DNA of 49,929 nt from an uncultured Bacilli bacterium (GTDB taxonomy: Bacteria > Bacillota_I > Bacilli_A > RF39 > UBA660): NCBI GenBank assembly GCA_934141615.1, contig CAKPCM010000002.1, positions 1-49,929 on the forward strand, in the 5' to 3' direction. The notes under the pieces are model-generated. The model made no database searches and was not told where the DNA came from. It was given only the letters and a program-made list of their open reading frames with translations. Position 1 is the first letter of the stretch. Each line of letters starts with the position of its first letter. Position numbers and translations under genes: made by a program. Positions 18,394-26,355 of the stretch are shown piece by piece.

Positions 18394-19448
18394 TGTTTGA
18401 AAGATTAGAAGCAATAAAAGAAAGAAACGATGCAATTACTAAGGAACTTACTAAACCAGAAGTAATAAGCGATGTTAAAAAAGTTACTAAATTATCAAAG
18501 GAACAATCTGACTTATCAGAAATAATAGAATGTTACAATGCCTATTTAAAGGCTAAAAATGATTATGAGGAAGCTAAAGAGTTAGCACATGATCCCGAAA
18601 TGAAAGAATTTGCTATGGAAGAGGAAGAAAAAAATTTAAACAAGCAAAAAGAACTTGAAAAGCAATTAGAAATTCTTCTTTTACCAAAGGATCCAAATGA
18701 TGGAAAAAATATTATTGTTGAAATAAGAGGGGCAGCAGGCGGAGATGAGGCTAATATCTTTGCGGGCGATTTATATGATATGTACGTAAGATATGCTGAA
18801 AATCAAGGCTTTAAAGTAGAAACTTTAGATAGTACTCCAGGTTCTAGTGGTGGATATTCAGAAATCTCATTTATGATAAAGGGAGATAGTGTTTACTCAA
18901 AACTTAAATACGAATCCGGGGCACACCGTGTTCAAAGGGTTCCTCAAACAGAATCACAAGGAAGAGTTCACACGTCAACCGCAACGGTACTTGTAATGCC
19001 AGAGGTGGATGACGTTGATTTTGAACTTGATATGAATGATGTAAGAGTTGATATAACAAGATCATCAGGATGTGGTGGTCAAGGAGTAAACACAACTGAT
19101 TCAGCAGTTAGATTAACGCATATTCCAACGGGTATTGTAGTTTATTCTCAAACTGAGAGATCTCAAATTAAGAATAAAGAAATAGCAATAAAAATCCTAA
19201 AATCAAGAGTATATGATTTGAAAATGAGAGAAAAAGAAGCAGAAGTTGGGGCAGAAAGAAGAAGTAAAATAGGAACTGGTGACAGATCTGAAAAGATAAG
19301 AACGTATAACTATCCTCAAAACAGGGTAACTGATCATCGTATAGGTTATACAACAAACTCATTAGATAGAGTAATGAATGGTAAGTTAGACGATATAATC
19401 GAAGCTTTAATGACGGAAGATCAAAGAAGAAAATTAGCTGGAGAATAA
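18393..19448 (+). CDS. prfA: Peptide chain release factor 1
   Basis: RF1 releases peptides at UAA and UAG stops. The 351-residue product has the catalytic GGQ (228-230, in SSGCGGQGVNTTDSAVRLTH) and the stop-reading loop RVPQTESQGRVHTST. The tripeptide is PQT (184-186) where PAT or PVT is usual; Pro and Thr are kept. The stop overlaps a terminator arm. The methyltransferase that modifies the GGQ glutamine, PrmC, is encoded one gene downstream. Confidence 0.97.
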   Translation: MFERLEAIKERNDAITKELTKPEVISDVKKVTKLSKEQSDLSEIIECYNAYLKAKNDYEEAKELAHDPEMKEFAMEEEEKNLNKQKELEKQLEILLLPKDPNDGKNIIVEIRGAAGGDEANIFAGDLYDMYVRYAENQGFKVETLDSTPGSSGGYSEISFMIKGDSVYSKLKYESGAHRVQRVPQTESQGRVHTSTATVLVMPEVDDVDFELDMNDVRVDITRSSGCGGQGVNTTDSAVRLTHIPTGIVVYSQTERSQIKNKEIAIKILKSRVYDLKMREKEAEVGAERRSKIGTGDRSEKIRTYNYPQNRVTDHRIGYTTNSLDRVMNGKLDDIIEALMTEDQRRKLAGE

Positions 19449-19463
19449 CTCTTCAGCTTTTTC
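19436..19463 (+). terminator. Probable terminator after prfA
   Basis: AGCTGGAG pairs with CTC and CAGCT, with a two-base bulge, followed by five T. The left arm covers the last codons of prfA. Confidence 0.55.
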
Positions 19464-19466
19464 ATA

Positions 19467-19475
19467 TGTTATAAT
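19467..19475 (+). promoter_or_regulatory. Extended -10 promoter
   Basis: TGT followed by TATAAT at 19470-19475, a perfect extended -10 box, 21 bases before the next ATG. No -35 box is evident. Confidence 0.5.
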
Positions 19476-19496
19476 GTATTTTAAGGATGTGATTTA

Positions 19497-20618
19497 ATGA
19501 AATATACTTTTCCAGATTATGATAAAGGACTTATAAACGTAATTTGTTCTATTGAAAAATACTTTGGAATACCAAGTAAACATAATTCTCTTGATTTGTT
19601 AGATAATATATTAAATAAAAATAATAGCAAAAACGTGGTATTATTCTTATTTGATGGATTAGGTTACAACATTTTAAAAGATAATAAAGATATATGCCCA
19701 TTTTTATATGATAATTTAATAACTAACATATCATCTAATTTTCCGTCTACCACTATGTCTGCTAGAACAACCGTAGAATCAGGTCTTACTCCAAAAGAAC
19801 ATGGATGGCTCGGATGGGATATGTATTTTAAATGCTTTGATGAAGTTATATGCTTATCAAAAAACGTTATAAAAGGAACAAATAAGAGTCCTTGTAATTA
19901 TAATGTAGCTAAAACCCTTCTTAAATATGAACCAGTAACGGATATTATTAATAAAAAAGAAGGATGCGTATCAGAAACTTTAAGAGTTTATAGTAATCAT
20001 AAAACGGAGTCTTTAAGAAAGATGAAAAAGAAAATAAAAAAACTTACAAAATCAAAAGAAAGGGCCTATGTATATGCTTACTATAATGAACCAGATCATG
20101 CCCTTCATAATAATGGAGTAGGAAGCATCCAAATGAAAAAATACTTAAAGCACATAAATAAATGGTTTAAGAAAACTTGTAAGTCATTAAAGGACACAAC
20201 CGTAATAATGATCGCGGATCATGGCCACATAAACGTAGAATATATCAATTTAATGGATTATCCATCAATTACCAAAATGTTATCCCACAATATAGCAATA
20301 GATGATAGAGCAACTAGTTTTATGGTAAAAAAAGAATATAAGAAGACTTTTCCTTTAGAACTTAAAAAAGTATTAAAAGATGATTTTTTAATAATGACCA
20401 AGGAAGAAATTATAAAACAAGGATTATATGGCCCAGGATATGAAAATAAGTATTATAAGGATGGATTAGGGGACTTTTTCGCACTAGGAATAGGTAATAA
20501 GGCAATTAGATGGAATAATAAGACTAACTTGCATAAATCTGCACATTCCGGATTGACTTTAGATGAAATGCTTGTTCCGTTAGTTGTTGTTAATACTGAT
20601 AATGTAAAAAGATGGTGA
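19497..20618 (+). CDS. Alkaline-phosphatase-superfamily phosphodiesterase/nucleotide pyrophosphatase
   Basis: Likely a two-metal phosphodiesterase or nucleotide pyrophosphatase of the type I phosphodiesterase group. Visible metal and nucleophile motifs are LFDGLGYN (about 51-58), the Thr-rich PSTTMSARTTVESG (about 82-95), NEPDHALHNNG, IADHGH and the final KSAHSGLTLDEMLVPL. No signal peptide is seen, so it should be cytosolic. The substrate cannot be told from sequence. It stands between prfA and prmC, which are adjacent in most Bacilli, so it looks inserted. Its 3' end holds the ribosome site for prmC. Confidence 0.85.
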   Translation: MKYTFPDYDKGLINVICSIEKYFGIPSKHNSLDLLDNILNKNNSKNVVLFLFDGLGYNILKDNKDICPFLYDNLITNISSNFPSTTMSARTTVESGLTPKEHGWLGWDMYFKCFDEVICLSKNVIKGTNKSPCNYNVAKTLLKYEPVTDIINKKEGCVSETLRVYSNHKTESLRKMKKKIKKLTKSKERAYVYAYYNEPDHALHNNGVGSIQMKKYLKHINKWFKKTCKSLKDTTVIMIADHGHINVEYINLMDYPSITKMLSHNIAIDDRATSFMVKKEYKKTFPLELKKVLKDDFLIMTKEEIIKQGLYGPGYENKYYKDGLGDFFALGIGNKAIRWNNKTNLHKSAHSGLTLDEMLVPLVVVNTDNVKRW

Positions 20619-20623
20619 TAAAA

Positions 20624-21337
20624 ATGCAAAAAGAAATAGAATATTTAAAAAAATATTATAAAGGTGATATAAAAGATGCTATTAAAAGACTTAAAAATAA
20701 TGAACCGGTTCAGTATATAGTAGGAGATGTAGATTTTTATGGATATACGTTAGATGTTAATAAAAACGTTTTAATTCCTAGAAGAGAAACTGAAGAATTA
20801 GTAGAATATGTCATAAAATACGCTAAAAGGCTTAATAAACCCTCTATAATTGATGTTGGAACAGGAACTGGTGCAATTGCAATAGCACTTTCAAAAGAGC
20901 TTAATTTGCCTGTATACGCAAGCGACATATCTTCTTTAGCACTTGAAGTAGCAAGAAAAAATGTAGAAAAAACTAATTCAAAAGTATCATTACTTTTGGG
21001 AGATATGCTAAAACCTTATATAGATAAGAATATAAAGGTAGACATATTAGTTAGTAATCCGCCGTATATAAGGGAAGATGAAGAAATAGAAAAGATAGTT
21101 AAGGATAACGAGCCAGAAATAGCACTTTATGCGCCGAATAATGGATTGTTTTATTATGAAGAAATATTAAAAGATGCAAGCAAAGTATTAAATGATAAGT
21201 TTTTAATAGCATTTGAAATAGGAGAAAAGCAAGCATTTGATGTAGAAAAACTAGCACATAAATATTTGAAAGATGTAAAAGTAGAAATAAAGAAGGATTT
21301 GTCGGATAAAAATAGGTTTGTTTTTGTATATAATTAA
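20624..21337 (+). CDS. prmC: Release factor glutamine methyltransferase
   Basis: PrmC (HemK) methylates the GGQ glutamine of RF1 and RF2. The 237-residue product has the N-terminal helical domain, SAM motif I IDVGTGTGAIAIALS (about 78-92) and the catalytic VSNPPYIRED. I chose the ATG at 20624 because GGTGAT lies at the proper distance. An in-frame ATG at 20612 overlaps the previous gene and has no ribosome site. The protein is shorter than the usual 270-290 residues because the N-terminal domain is compact. Confidence 0.92.
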   Translation: MQKEIEYLKKYYKGDIKDAIKRLKNNEPVQYIVGDVDFYGYTLDVNKNVLIPRRETEELVEYVIKYAKRLNKPSIIDVGTGTGAIAIALSKELNLPVYASDISSLALEVARKNVEKTNSKVSLLLGDMLKPYIDKNIKVDILVSNPPYIREDEEIEKIVKDNEPEIALYAPNNGLFYYEEILKDASKVLNDKFLIAFEIGEKQAFDVEKLAHKYLKDVKVEIKKDLSDKNRFVFVYN

Positions 21338-21339
21338 AA

Positions 21340-21376
21340 TAAATCACTCACTAGTTAATAGATGGTGGGTGATTTT
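21340..21376 (+). terminator. Hairpin between prmC and spoIIR, terminator or SD-masking structure
   Basis: AAATCACTCAC (21340-21350) pairs with GTGGGTGATTT (21365-21375) with one G-U pair, followed by a short T run. The right arm contains GGGTGAT, the only ribosome site of spoIIR, whose ATG is at 21380. The hairpin may therefore end prmC transcripts and also hide the spoIIR ribosome site on read-through RNA. Confidence 0.6.
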
Positions 21377-21379
21377 TAA

Positions 21380-21910
21380 ATGAAAAAAATGATACTTATA
21401 TTCCTTGCTGGATTAATGATATTTTCTGTTTATAATAAATCAAAAAAGAATGAAGAGGTTAAACTTCCAGATTCTGCGATTAGATTTAGAGTTTTAGCTA
21501 ACAGTAATTCTCCAAGGGATCAAAAAATAAAAGAAGAAGTAAGGGATAAAATGCAAAAAGAACTTTATACCTTATTAGAAAACGCAAAATCAGCTAAACA
21601 AGCAAGAAGCTTAATAACTAGTAATATGGATAATTTTAATGATATATTAGCGGGTGAAATGAAAGATAAAGAGTATTCTTACACAATAGATTATGGTATG
21701 CATCCATTTCCAGAGAAAAAATACAAAGGAATTACATATGAGGCAGGAGAATATGAATCTTTATTAGTCACTTTAGGTAGTGGTGAAGGTGATAACTGGT
21801 GGTGTGTTTTATTTCCTCCATTATGTCTTTTAGAAGCTGAAGAAACTACTAATACTAGTGATGTAGAATATAAATCTTTTATAAAAGAAATAATAGAAAA
21901 ATATTTTTAA
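21380..21910 (+). CDS. spoIIR: Stage II sporulation protein R
   Basis: SpoIIR is the forespore-secreted signal that triggers processing of pro-sigma-E in the mother cell. The 176-residue product has an N-terminal membrane or signal segment (IFLAGLMIFSVY). It is followed by the family hallmarks IRFRVLANSNSPRDQKIKEE and GSGEGDNWWCVLFPPLC. In Bacillus spoIIR lies shortly after prmC, as here. Its presence points to a sporulating ancestor or present sporulation. Other sporulation genes are not in this window, so the phenotype stays open. Confidence 0.93.
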   Translation: MKKMILIFLAGLMIFSVYNKSKKNEEVKLPDSAIRFRVLANSNSPRDQKIKEEVRDKMQKELYTLLENAKSAKQARSLITSNMDNFNDILAGEMKDKEYSYTIDYGMHPFPEKKYKGITYEAGEYESLLVTLGSGEGDNWWCVLFPPLCLLEAEETTNTSDVEYKSFIKEIIEKYF

Positions 21911-21946
21911 ACTAATTGTAATACTATTAATGTAGGAAGGTGATTT

Positions 21947-22477
21947 ATTATCACAAGTATAATATTAATAGCAATTAGTTTAAGTATGGATGCTTTTTCA
22001 TTGGCGCTTTCTTATGGTATAAAAAGCATATCAAAGAAAAACGTTATAATTACTGCTATAACAGTTGGATTATTTCACTTTTTTATGCCACTTCTAGGTA
22101 ATATGGTAGGTATTTCTCTTTTTGAAAATACTTTTATAAAGCCAAAATACGTACTTTTTGTAGTTTTTCTTCTTTTATCAGTAGATATGCTTTTAAATTT
22201 TTTTGAAGAAAATGCTAAAATTAGAGATTTAAATGTTTTTGGAACGCTCTTTTTTGCTATATCAGTTAGCTTAGATAGTTTTAGTGTTGGTATAGGAATA
22301 AACTATTTATATGATAATATTTTATTTGTAGTAAGTAGTTTTTGCATAATTAGTGCATTATTTACTTTCTTAGGTTTTTATCTAGGACGAAAGATAAATA
22401 ACAAGATAGGAAAGTATTCGTTTTTACTAGGCAGCATAACACTATTTATATACTCCCTTTTAGTATTGACAAACTAA
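21947..22477 (+). CDS. mntP: MntP-type manganese efflux pump, probable ATT start
   Basis: Small membrane exporter with six predicted helices, of the MntP/YtaF type. The two family repeats with essential Asp are SLSMDAFSLALSYG and SVSLDSFSVGIGI. The first ATG (21986) falls inside helix 1 and would delete most of it. Upstream, the frame is open to a stop at 21941-21943 and reads ITSIILIAISLSMDAF, a good first helix. The only start-like codons there are ATT at 21947 and ATC at 21950, with AGGAAGGTGAT just before. I therefore propose ATT at 21947, giving 176 residues. In Bacillus mntP (ywlD) is also near spoIIR. Confidence 0.88.
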   Translation: MITSIILIAISLSMDAFSLALSYGIKSISKKNVIITAITVGLFHFFMPLLGNMVGISLFENTFIKPKYVLFVVFLLLSVDMLLNFFEENAKIRDLNVFGTLFFAISVSLDSFSVGIGINYLYDNILFVVSSFCIISALFTFLGFYLGRKINNKIGKYSFLLGSITLFIYSLLVLTN

Positions 22478-22494
22478 TATTTTTGTGCTAGTAT
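22466..22494 (+). promoter_or_regulatory. Promoter of the unknown surface protein gene
   Basis: TTGACA at 22466-22471, a 17-base spacer and TAGTAT at 22489-22494 preceded by TG. The -35 box lies inside the end of mntP. Confidence 0.65.
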
Positions 22495-22526
22495 ATAGGG
22501 CATTCAAACAAAAGGGGGAGATTTGA

Positions 22527-23843
22527 ATGAAAGATAATAATTATAGTGCACCGCAAGTTAATAAGAATGGTAAAAAGAAGTTTTTAGCATCAGTTGTGGC
22601 TTTGATTATTGCAATAACTGGTGGAATTGGAGCTAAAAACGCAGTTAAATCATATAAAGGAAAAAATCCAGAACCAACTAGTCAGAGCGATACAGTTAAA
22701 ACTGACCCTCAAGAGGATTTAGAATATGTTTTTGTACAACCATTTAATATAAATGATGAAGAATCCGTAAAGGAAACAATTAATGCGGTAAATGATAAAT
22801 ATGATACTGCTATGCTTCAGAGAATGTGGGCTTACTTTAACGGAACTTTGACAAAAGAAGATTTTGGAAATATGAGCGATGATGATATTGTTAAAGAAAT
22901 AAGAGAATATGTAATTGTTTTATTTGACATCTTATCTAAAAACGTTACTGATTATGTTAATGTACAAGCGGGAGAAAAAAAAGATTTAGAAAAAGTTTTT
23001 GGATCAGAAAATCCCATAAGTGAAGATAGTGAATCTTATGACTATCCTAAAGAATTAGATGCTGTTCTAGATAATCAACTTAAAGCAATTGCTACTTCAA
23101 TCAGTGAAGATTATAGTGCACAATTTATAAATTTATCAGAAGAAGTTTGGTCTGATAGTAAAATGTTAGTTAACCAAAAAAATGCACTTATGGTAGCTTT
23201 TAATGTATATAAATCTTTATTTAAGAGCTTAACGAAAGAGCAAATAGACGATTTACAAGCGAACCAAGACAATATTGCTACTCTAGTATTAAACGAAACT
23301 ATACAAAAACTCGGATTAAAACCAAAAACTAATTATGACCTAACTGGTAAAGATAAAACGTCGGAGGGATATAATCCTGAAGATAAAGAAGATGCTGTTA
23401 AATATGCTGGTTCAACAGGTGAAGAAGAAACAAAATTAGATACAAAAGGTGGCAAGAAAACTAATGGTGGTAAAGGACAACAAGAAATAATAAGTAACCC
23501 TACTACTAGCAGTTCATCTAGTTCTAGTACAGCTGATGTTTCAAAAGAAGATTTAACAAAAAAATCAGAGACTGTAACAGGTGGAGATGTTGTGTCTACA
23601 ACTGAAAAAACAGAAACAACTACTATAATAGAAGAAGAGGATGTTGCCCCTGAAGAAGAAAAAACACAAGAGTCAAATGATTACGTTTATTCAGATGCCG
23701 ATTTTAATAGTTTAGACTCAAAAGAAAAAGGATTCATAACACTTGGATTTAGCGTAGCAGGAAGTATGCTAGTTTTAAAAAAGAAGAAGAGAAGAGCATT
23801 AGAAGAAGCAGAAGATACAAATAAAAATCAAAAACAAAGATAA
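22527..23843 (+). CDS. Unknown protein with membrane segments at both ends
   Basis: I do not recognise this 438-residue family. A Lys-rich start is followed by a hydrophobic segment (FLASVVALIIAITGGIGA, about 18-35). A folded, mostly helical domain covers about 65-275. A low-complexity linker rich in Gly, Lys, Ser, Thr and Glu covers about 280-385. Close to the end lies a second hydrophobic stretch (GFITLGFSVAGSMLVL) and then KKKKRR. The tail looks like a sortase signal, but no LPxTG-like motif precedes it, so a membrane tether is more likely. Most of the protein is expected outside the cell. It has its own promoter, a strong ribosome site (GGGGGAGA) and a terminator. Confidence 0.75.
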   Translation: MKDNNYSAPQVNKNGKKKFLASVVALIIAITGGIGAKNAVKSYKGKNPEPTSQSDTVKTDPQEDLEYVFVQPFNINDEESVKETINAVNDKYDTAMLQRMWAYFNGTLTKEDFGNMSDDDIVKEIREYVIVLFDILSKNVTDYVNVQAGEKKDLEKVFGSENPISEDSESYDYPKELDAVLDNQLKAIATSISEDYSAQFINLSEEVWSDSKMLVNQKNALMVAFNVYKSLFKSLTKEQIDDLQANQDNIATLVLNETIQKLGLKPKTNYDLTGKDKTSEGYNPEDKEDAVKYAGSTGEEETKLDTKGGKKTNGGKGQQEIISNPTTSSSSSSSTADVSKEDLTKKSETVTGGDVVSTTEKTETTTIIEEEDVAPEEEKTQESNDYVYSDADFNSLDSKEKGFITLGFSVAGSMLVLKKKKRRALEEAEDTNKNQKQR

Positions 23844-23853
23844 TTAAAACTAG

Positions 23854-23882
23854 ACACTCAAATGTAAATTTGAGTGTTTTTC
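23854..23882 (+). terminator. Terminator after the unknown surface protein gene
   Basis: ACACTCAAAT (23854-23863) pairs perfectly with ATTTGAGTGT (23868-23877) around GTAA, followed by five T. Confidence 0.9.
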
Positions 23883-23883
23883 T

Positions 23884-23912
23884 TTGTCCAAATATGTAAA
23901 TTATGTTAAAAT
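23884..23912 (+). promoter_or_regulatory. Promoter of fba-murA
   Basis: TTGTCC at 23884-23889, a 17-base spacer and TAAAAT at 23907-23912. Confidence 0.6.
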
Positions 23913-23933
23913 CGTATTAGAAGGTGATTTAAT

Positions 23934-24788
23934 GTGCTAGTAAATGGTAATGCAGTGTTGGAAAAGGCTTTAAAAGAGGGTTATGCGGTTCCTGCTTATA
24001 ACATAAATAATTTGGAATGGGCCAAGTATATATTAGAGGCTTGCCAGGAGGATAAAAGCCCGGTTATACTTGCGGTAACTGAAAAAAGTATTGATTATTT
24101 TGGTGGTGTTAATGTTGTGCATAACGTTGTTAAATCTCTTATTAATTCACTTAATATAACTGTTCCAGTAGTTTTGCATTTAGATCATGGAGGAAGCATA
24201 TCAATATGTAAACAGGCCATAGATTCTGGGTTTACATCGGTAATGCTTGATGCATCAGAAAAAAGTTTTGAAGAAAACGTAAATGATACTAACGAAGTTA
24301 TAGAGTATGCCAAGGAAAAAAGCGTAAGCGTTGAAGCTGAAATAGGTTCTATGAATAAAGAAGAAGGCGAAAAGTTAGTTTTAGGTGCTAAAACAACTAT
24401 CGATGAAGCTAAGGATTTTTATTTACAAACGGGAGTTGATTTTCTTGCACCATCCATTGGAAATATGCACGGAATATATAAGGAAAAACCAAACATAGAT
24501 TTTGATCTTTTAGGTTTGATATGCAAAGAAGTTAAAATACCACTTGTACTTCATGGGGCCTCAGGATTGGATGAAAACATGATAAAGGCTGCTATCTTTT
24601 GCGGGGTATCTAAAATAAACATAAATACAGATCTTATGTGTGCTTGGGCAAAAAGTGTTAGAACTTATTTAGAATTCAATAAAGAAGAGTATGATCCTAG
24701 AAAAATAATTTCAGCTGGAGAAAAAGCACTAAAAAAACTAGTTCACGAAAAAAATAGGTCGTTTGGTTCTGTAAATAGGGCTAATTAA
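23934..24788 (+). CDS. fba: Class II fructose-bisphosphate aldolase
   Basis: Zinc-dependent aldolase of glycolysis that splits fructose 1,6-bisphosphate; 284 residues, normal for the short class II group. Metal and substrate motifs are HLDHGGS (about 82-88), the Glu-rich SVEAEIGSMNKEEGE, GNMHGIYKEKP and LVLHGASGL. The start is GTG at 23934. An ATG two bases earlier is out of frame and reads Met-Cys-stop. The site AAGGTGA precedes both. murA follows, the order known from Bacillus (fbaA then murZ). Confidence 0.95.
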   Translation: MLVNGNAVLEKALKEGYAVPAYNINNLEWAKYILEACQEDKSPVILAVTEKSIDYFGGVNVVHNVVKSLINSLNITVPVVLHLDHGGSISICKQAIDSGFTSVMLDASEKSFEENVNDTNEVIEYAKEKSVSVEAEIGSMNKEEGEKLVLGAKTTIDEAKDFYLQTGVDFLAPSIGNMHGIYKEKPNIDFDLLGLICKEVKIPLVLHGASGLDENMIKAAIFCGVSKININTDLMCAWAKSVRTYLEFNKEEYDPRKIISAGEKALKKLVHEKNRSFGSVNRAN

Positions 24789-24843
24789 TCACTTTTTATA
24801 GCTTTTTTAATAAAATACTATGAAGAGAAGAAAGGAGTAAAAA

Positions 24844-26103
24844 ATGCACAAAATAATAATAGAAGGTAATAACAAGTTAAGTGGAAAAATAAGAATTAGT
24901 GGTTCTAAAAATAGTGCGGTTGCACTTGTTCCAGCGGCTGTTTTATGCGATGAAGAAGTAACCATTGCAAACGTACCTGGTATTTCTGATATAGATGCAT
25001 TAGATGAAATATTAAAGTTTTTAGGTGCTAAGGTAAAAAGAAAAGATGATGTTATGAAAATAGATTCATCTAAAATAAAAAATAAATTAATTCCAGAAAA
25101 AATATCTAAGAAACTAAGAGCATCATATTATTTTATGGGAGCATTACTTAGTAAATTTAAAAAAGTAGAGATGTATTTTCCTGGAGGATGTTCAATAGGA
25201 GCAAGACCTATTAATTTACACTTAAAAGGTTTTGAAGCGCTAGGTGCAAAAGTAGAGGAAAAAGATAATTTATTTATAATTACGGCAGATAAACTTATTG
25301 GGACTAAAATAAATCTAGATTTTGCATCAGTTGGTGCAACAATAAACCTAATGCTTGCAGCGGTAAAGGCAGAAGGAACTACAATAATATCTAACGCTGC
25401 TAAAGAGCCACACATAGTTAATGTTGCAACGTTTTTAAACAACATGGGAGCTAAAATAAGTGGAGCAGGAACTAGCGAAATAAAAATAGTTGGGGTATCT
25501 AAACTTCATTCATGTTTCCACGAAGTTGTACCAGATTATATAGAAACTGGTACGTATATGATTTTAGCAAGTGCTCTAGGAGATGCTATAACGATAGAAA
25601 ACATCATTCCGGATCACGTAGAATCACTTATATCTAAATTGGAAGACGTTGGTGTTCCAATGGAAATAGGAGTTGATTACATAAATATAAAAGCCCCAGA
25701 AAAACTTAAGGCAACAAACGTAAAAACACAAGTTTATCCTGGATTTCCAACCGATCTTCAGCAACCATTTGCTGCATTACTTACGCAGGCTACTGGAAAA
25801 TCAGTTATAAACGAAACCATTTACGAAAATAGATTTCAAAACTTATACGAACTAAATAAAATGGGAGCTACGACAGAACTTTTAACAAATCAACAGGCTG
25901 TAATAGTAGGACCTACTAAATTAACCGGAAACACGGTTAGAGCAACAGATTTAAGAGCTGGAGCATCACTTGTTATTGCAGGTTTAATAGCAAATGGAAC
26001 AACAACCATATTAGATGCAGATTACGTATTAAGAGGCTATGAAGACCTTGTTGAAAAATTAACTAATGTAGGGGCAAAAATAAAATTAGAAAAGGAAGAT
26101 TAA
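24844..26103 (+). CDS. murA: UDP-N-acetylglucosamine 1-carboxyvinyltransferase
   Basis: MurA catalyses the first committed step of peptidoglycan synthesis, moving enolpyruvate from PEP to UDP-GlcNAc. The 419-residue product has the N-terminal SGSKNSAVALVPAA. It also has the catalytic cysteine loop FPGGCSIGARPINLH with Cys116, the residue alkylated by fosfomycin, and the C-terminal TDLRAGASLVIAGLIA. Its position after fba matches murZ (murAB) of Bacillus. There rho and rpmE follow; here a small ORF, a hydrolase and rpmE follow, and rho is absent from the interval. Confidence 0.96.
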   Translation: MHKIIIEGNNKLSGKIRISGSKNSAVALVPAAVLCDEEVTIANVPGISDIDALDEILKFLGAKVKRKDDVMKIDSSKIKNKLIPEKISKKLRASYYFMGALLSKFKKVEMYFPGGCSIGARPINLHLKGFEALGAKVEEKDNLFIITADKLIGTKINLDFASVGATINLMLAAVKAEGTTIISNAAKEPHIVNVATFLNNMGAKISGAGTSEIKIVGVSKLHSCFHEVVPDYIETGTYMILASALGDAITIENIIPDHVESLISKLEDVGVPMEIGVDYINIKAPEKLKATNVKTQVYPGFPTDLQQPFAALLTQATGKSVINETIYENRFQNLYELNKMGATTELLTNQQAVIVGPTKLTGNTVRATDLRAGASLVIAGLIANGTTTILDADYVLRGYEDLVEKLTNVGAKIKLEKED

Positions 26104-26106
26104 ATA

Positions 26107-26280
26107 ATGGCATTAAAAGAAAAAGCAAAAGCAAATAACAAAATAGATAAAAATGAAAAACAAAAGCAAATTGTTTATTCTGATGGAGCTTATACCATAC
26201 ACGTTCCAATGGATGTAATGGAGAAGGCTAAAGAGCGTATAAATAAAATGAATGACGAAAGCGCAAATAAGTCAAAATAA
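26107..26280 (+). CDS. Unknown small protein, 57 residues
   Basis: A short open frame starting three bases after the murA stop, with AAGGAAG about ten bases before its ATG. The product is Lys-rich at the start (MALKEKAKANNKIDKNEKQ). It then has a more ordered part (IVYSDGAYTIHVPMDVMEKA) and a helical charged tail. I do not recognise it. Its tight coupling to murA and the terminator after it suggest it is a real member of the fba-murA operon. Confidence 0.55.
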   Translation: MALKEKAKANNKIDKNEKQKQIVYSDGAYTIHVPMDVMEKAKERINKMNDESANKSK

Positions 26281-26310
26281 ATTGTACTAAAACCCTTTTA
26301 TAATAAATAA

Positions 26311-26339
26311 AATAGTATTGCTAGTAAATACTATTTTTT
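26311..26339 (+). terminator. Terminator after the murA operon
   Basis: AATAGTATT (26311-26319) pairs with AATACTATT (26327-26335), followed by six T. Confidence 0.8.
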
Positions 26340-26355
26340 ATTATGGAGGAATACT

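Noticed and set aside
21986..21988. ATG at 21986 as the mntP start
   Set aside because: It would delete most of the first membrane helix and has no ribosome site. The conserved residues begin upstream.
26299..26304. TATAAT at 26299 as promoter of the SGNH hydrolase
   Set aside because: No -35 box at a valid distance, and the transcript would start inside the terminator hairpin of the murA operon.
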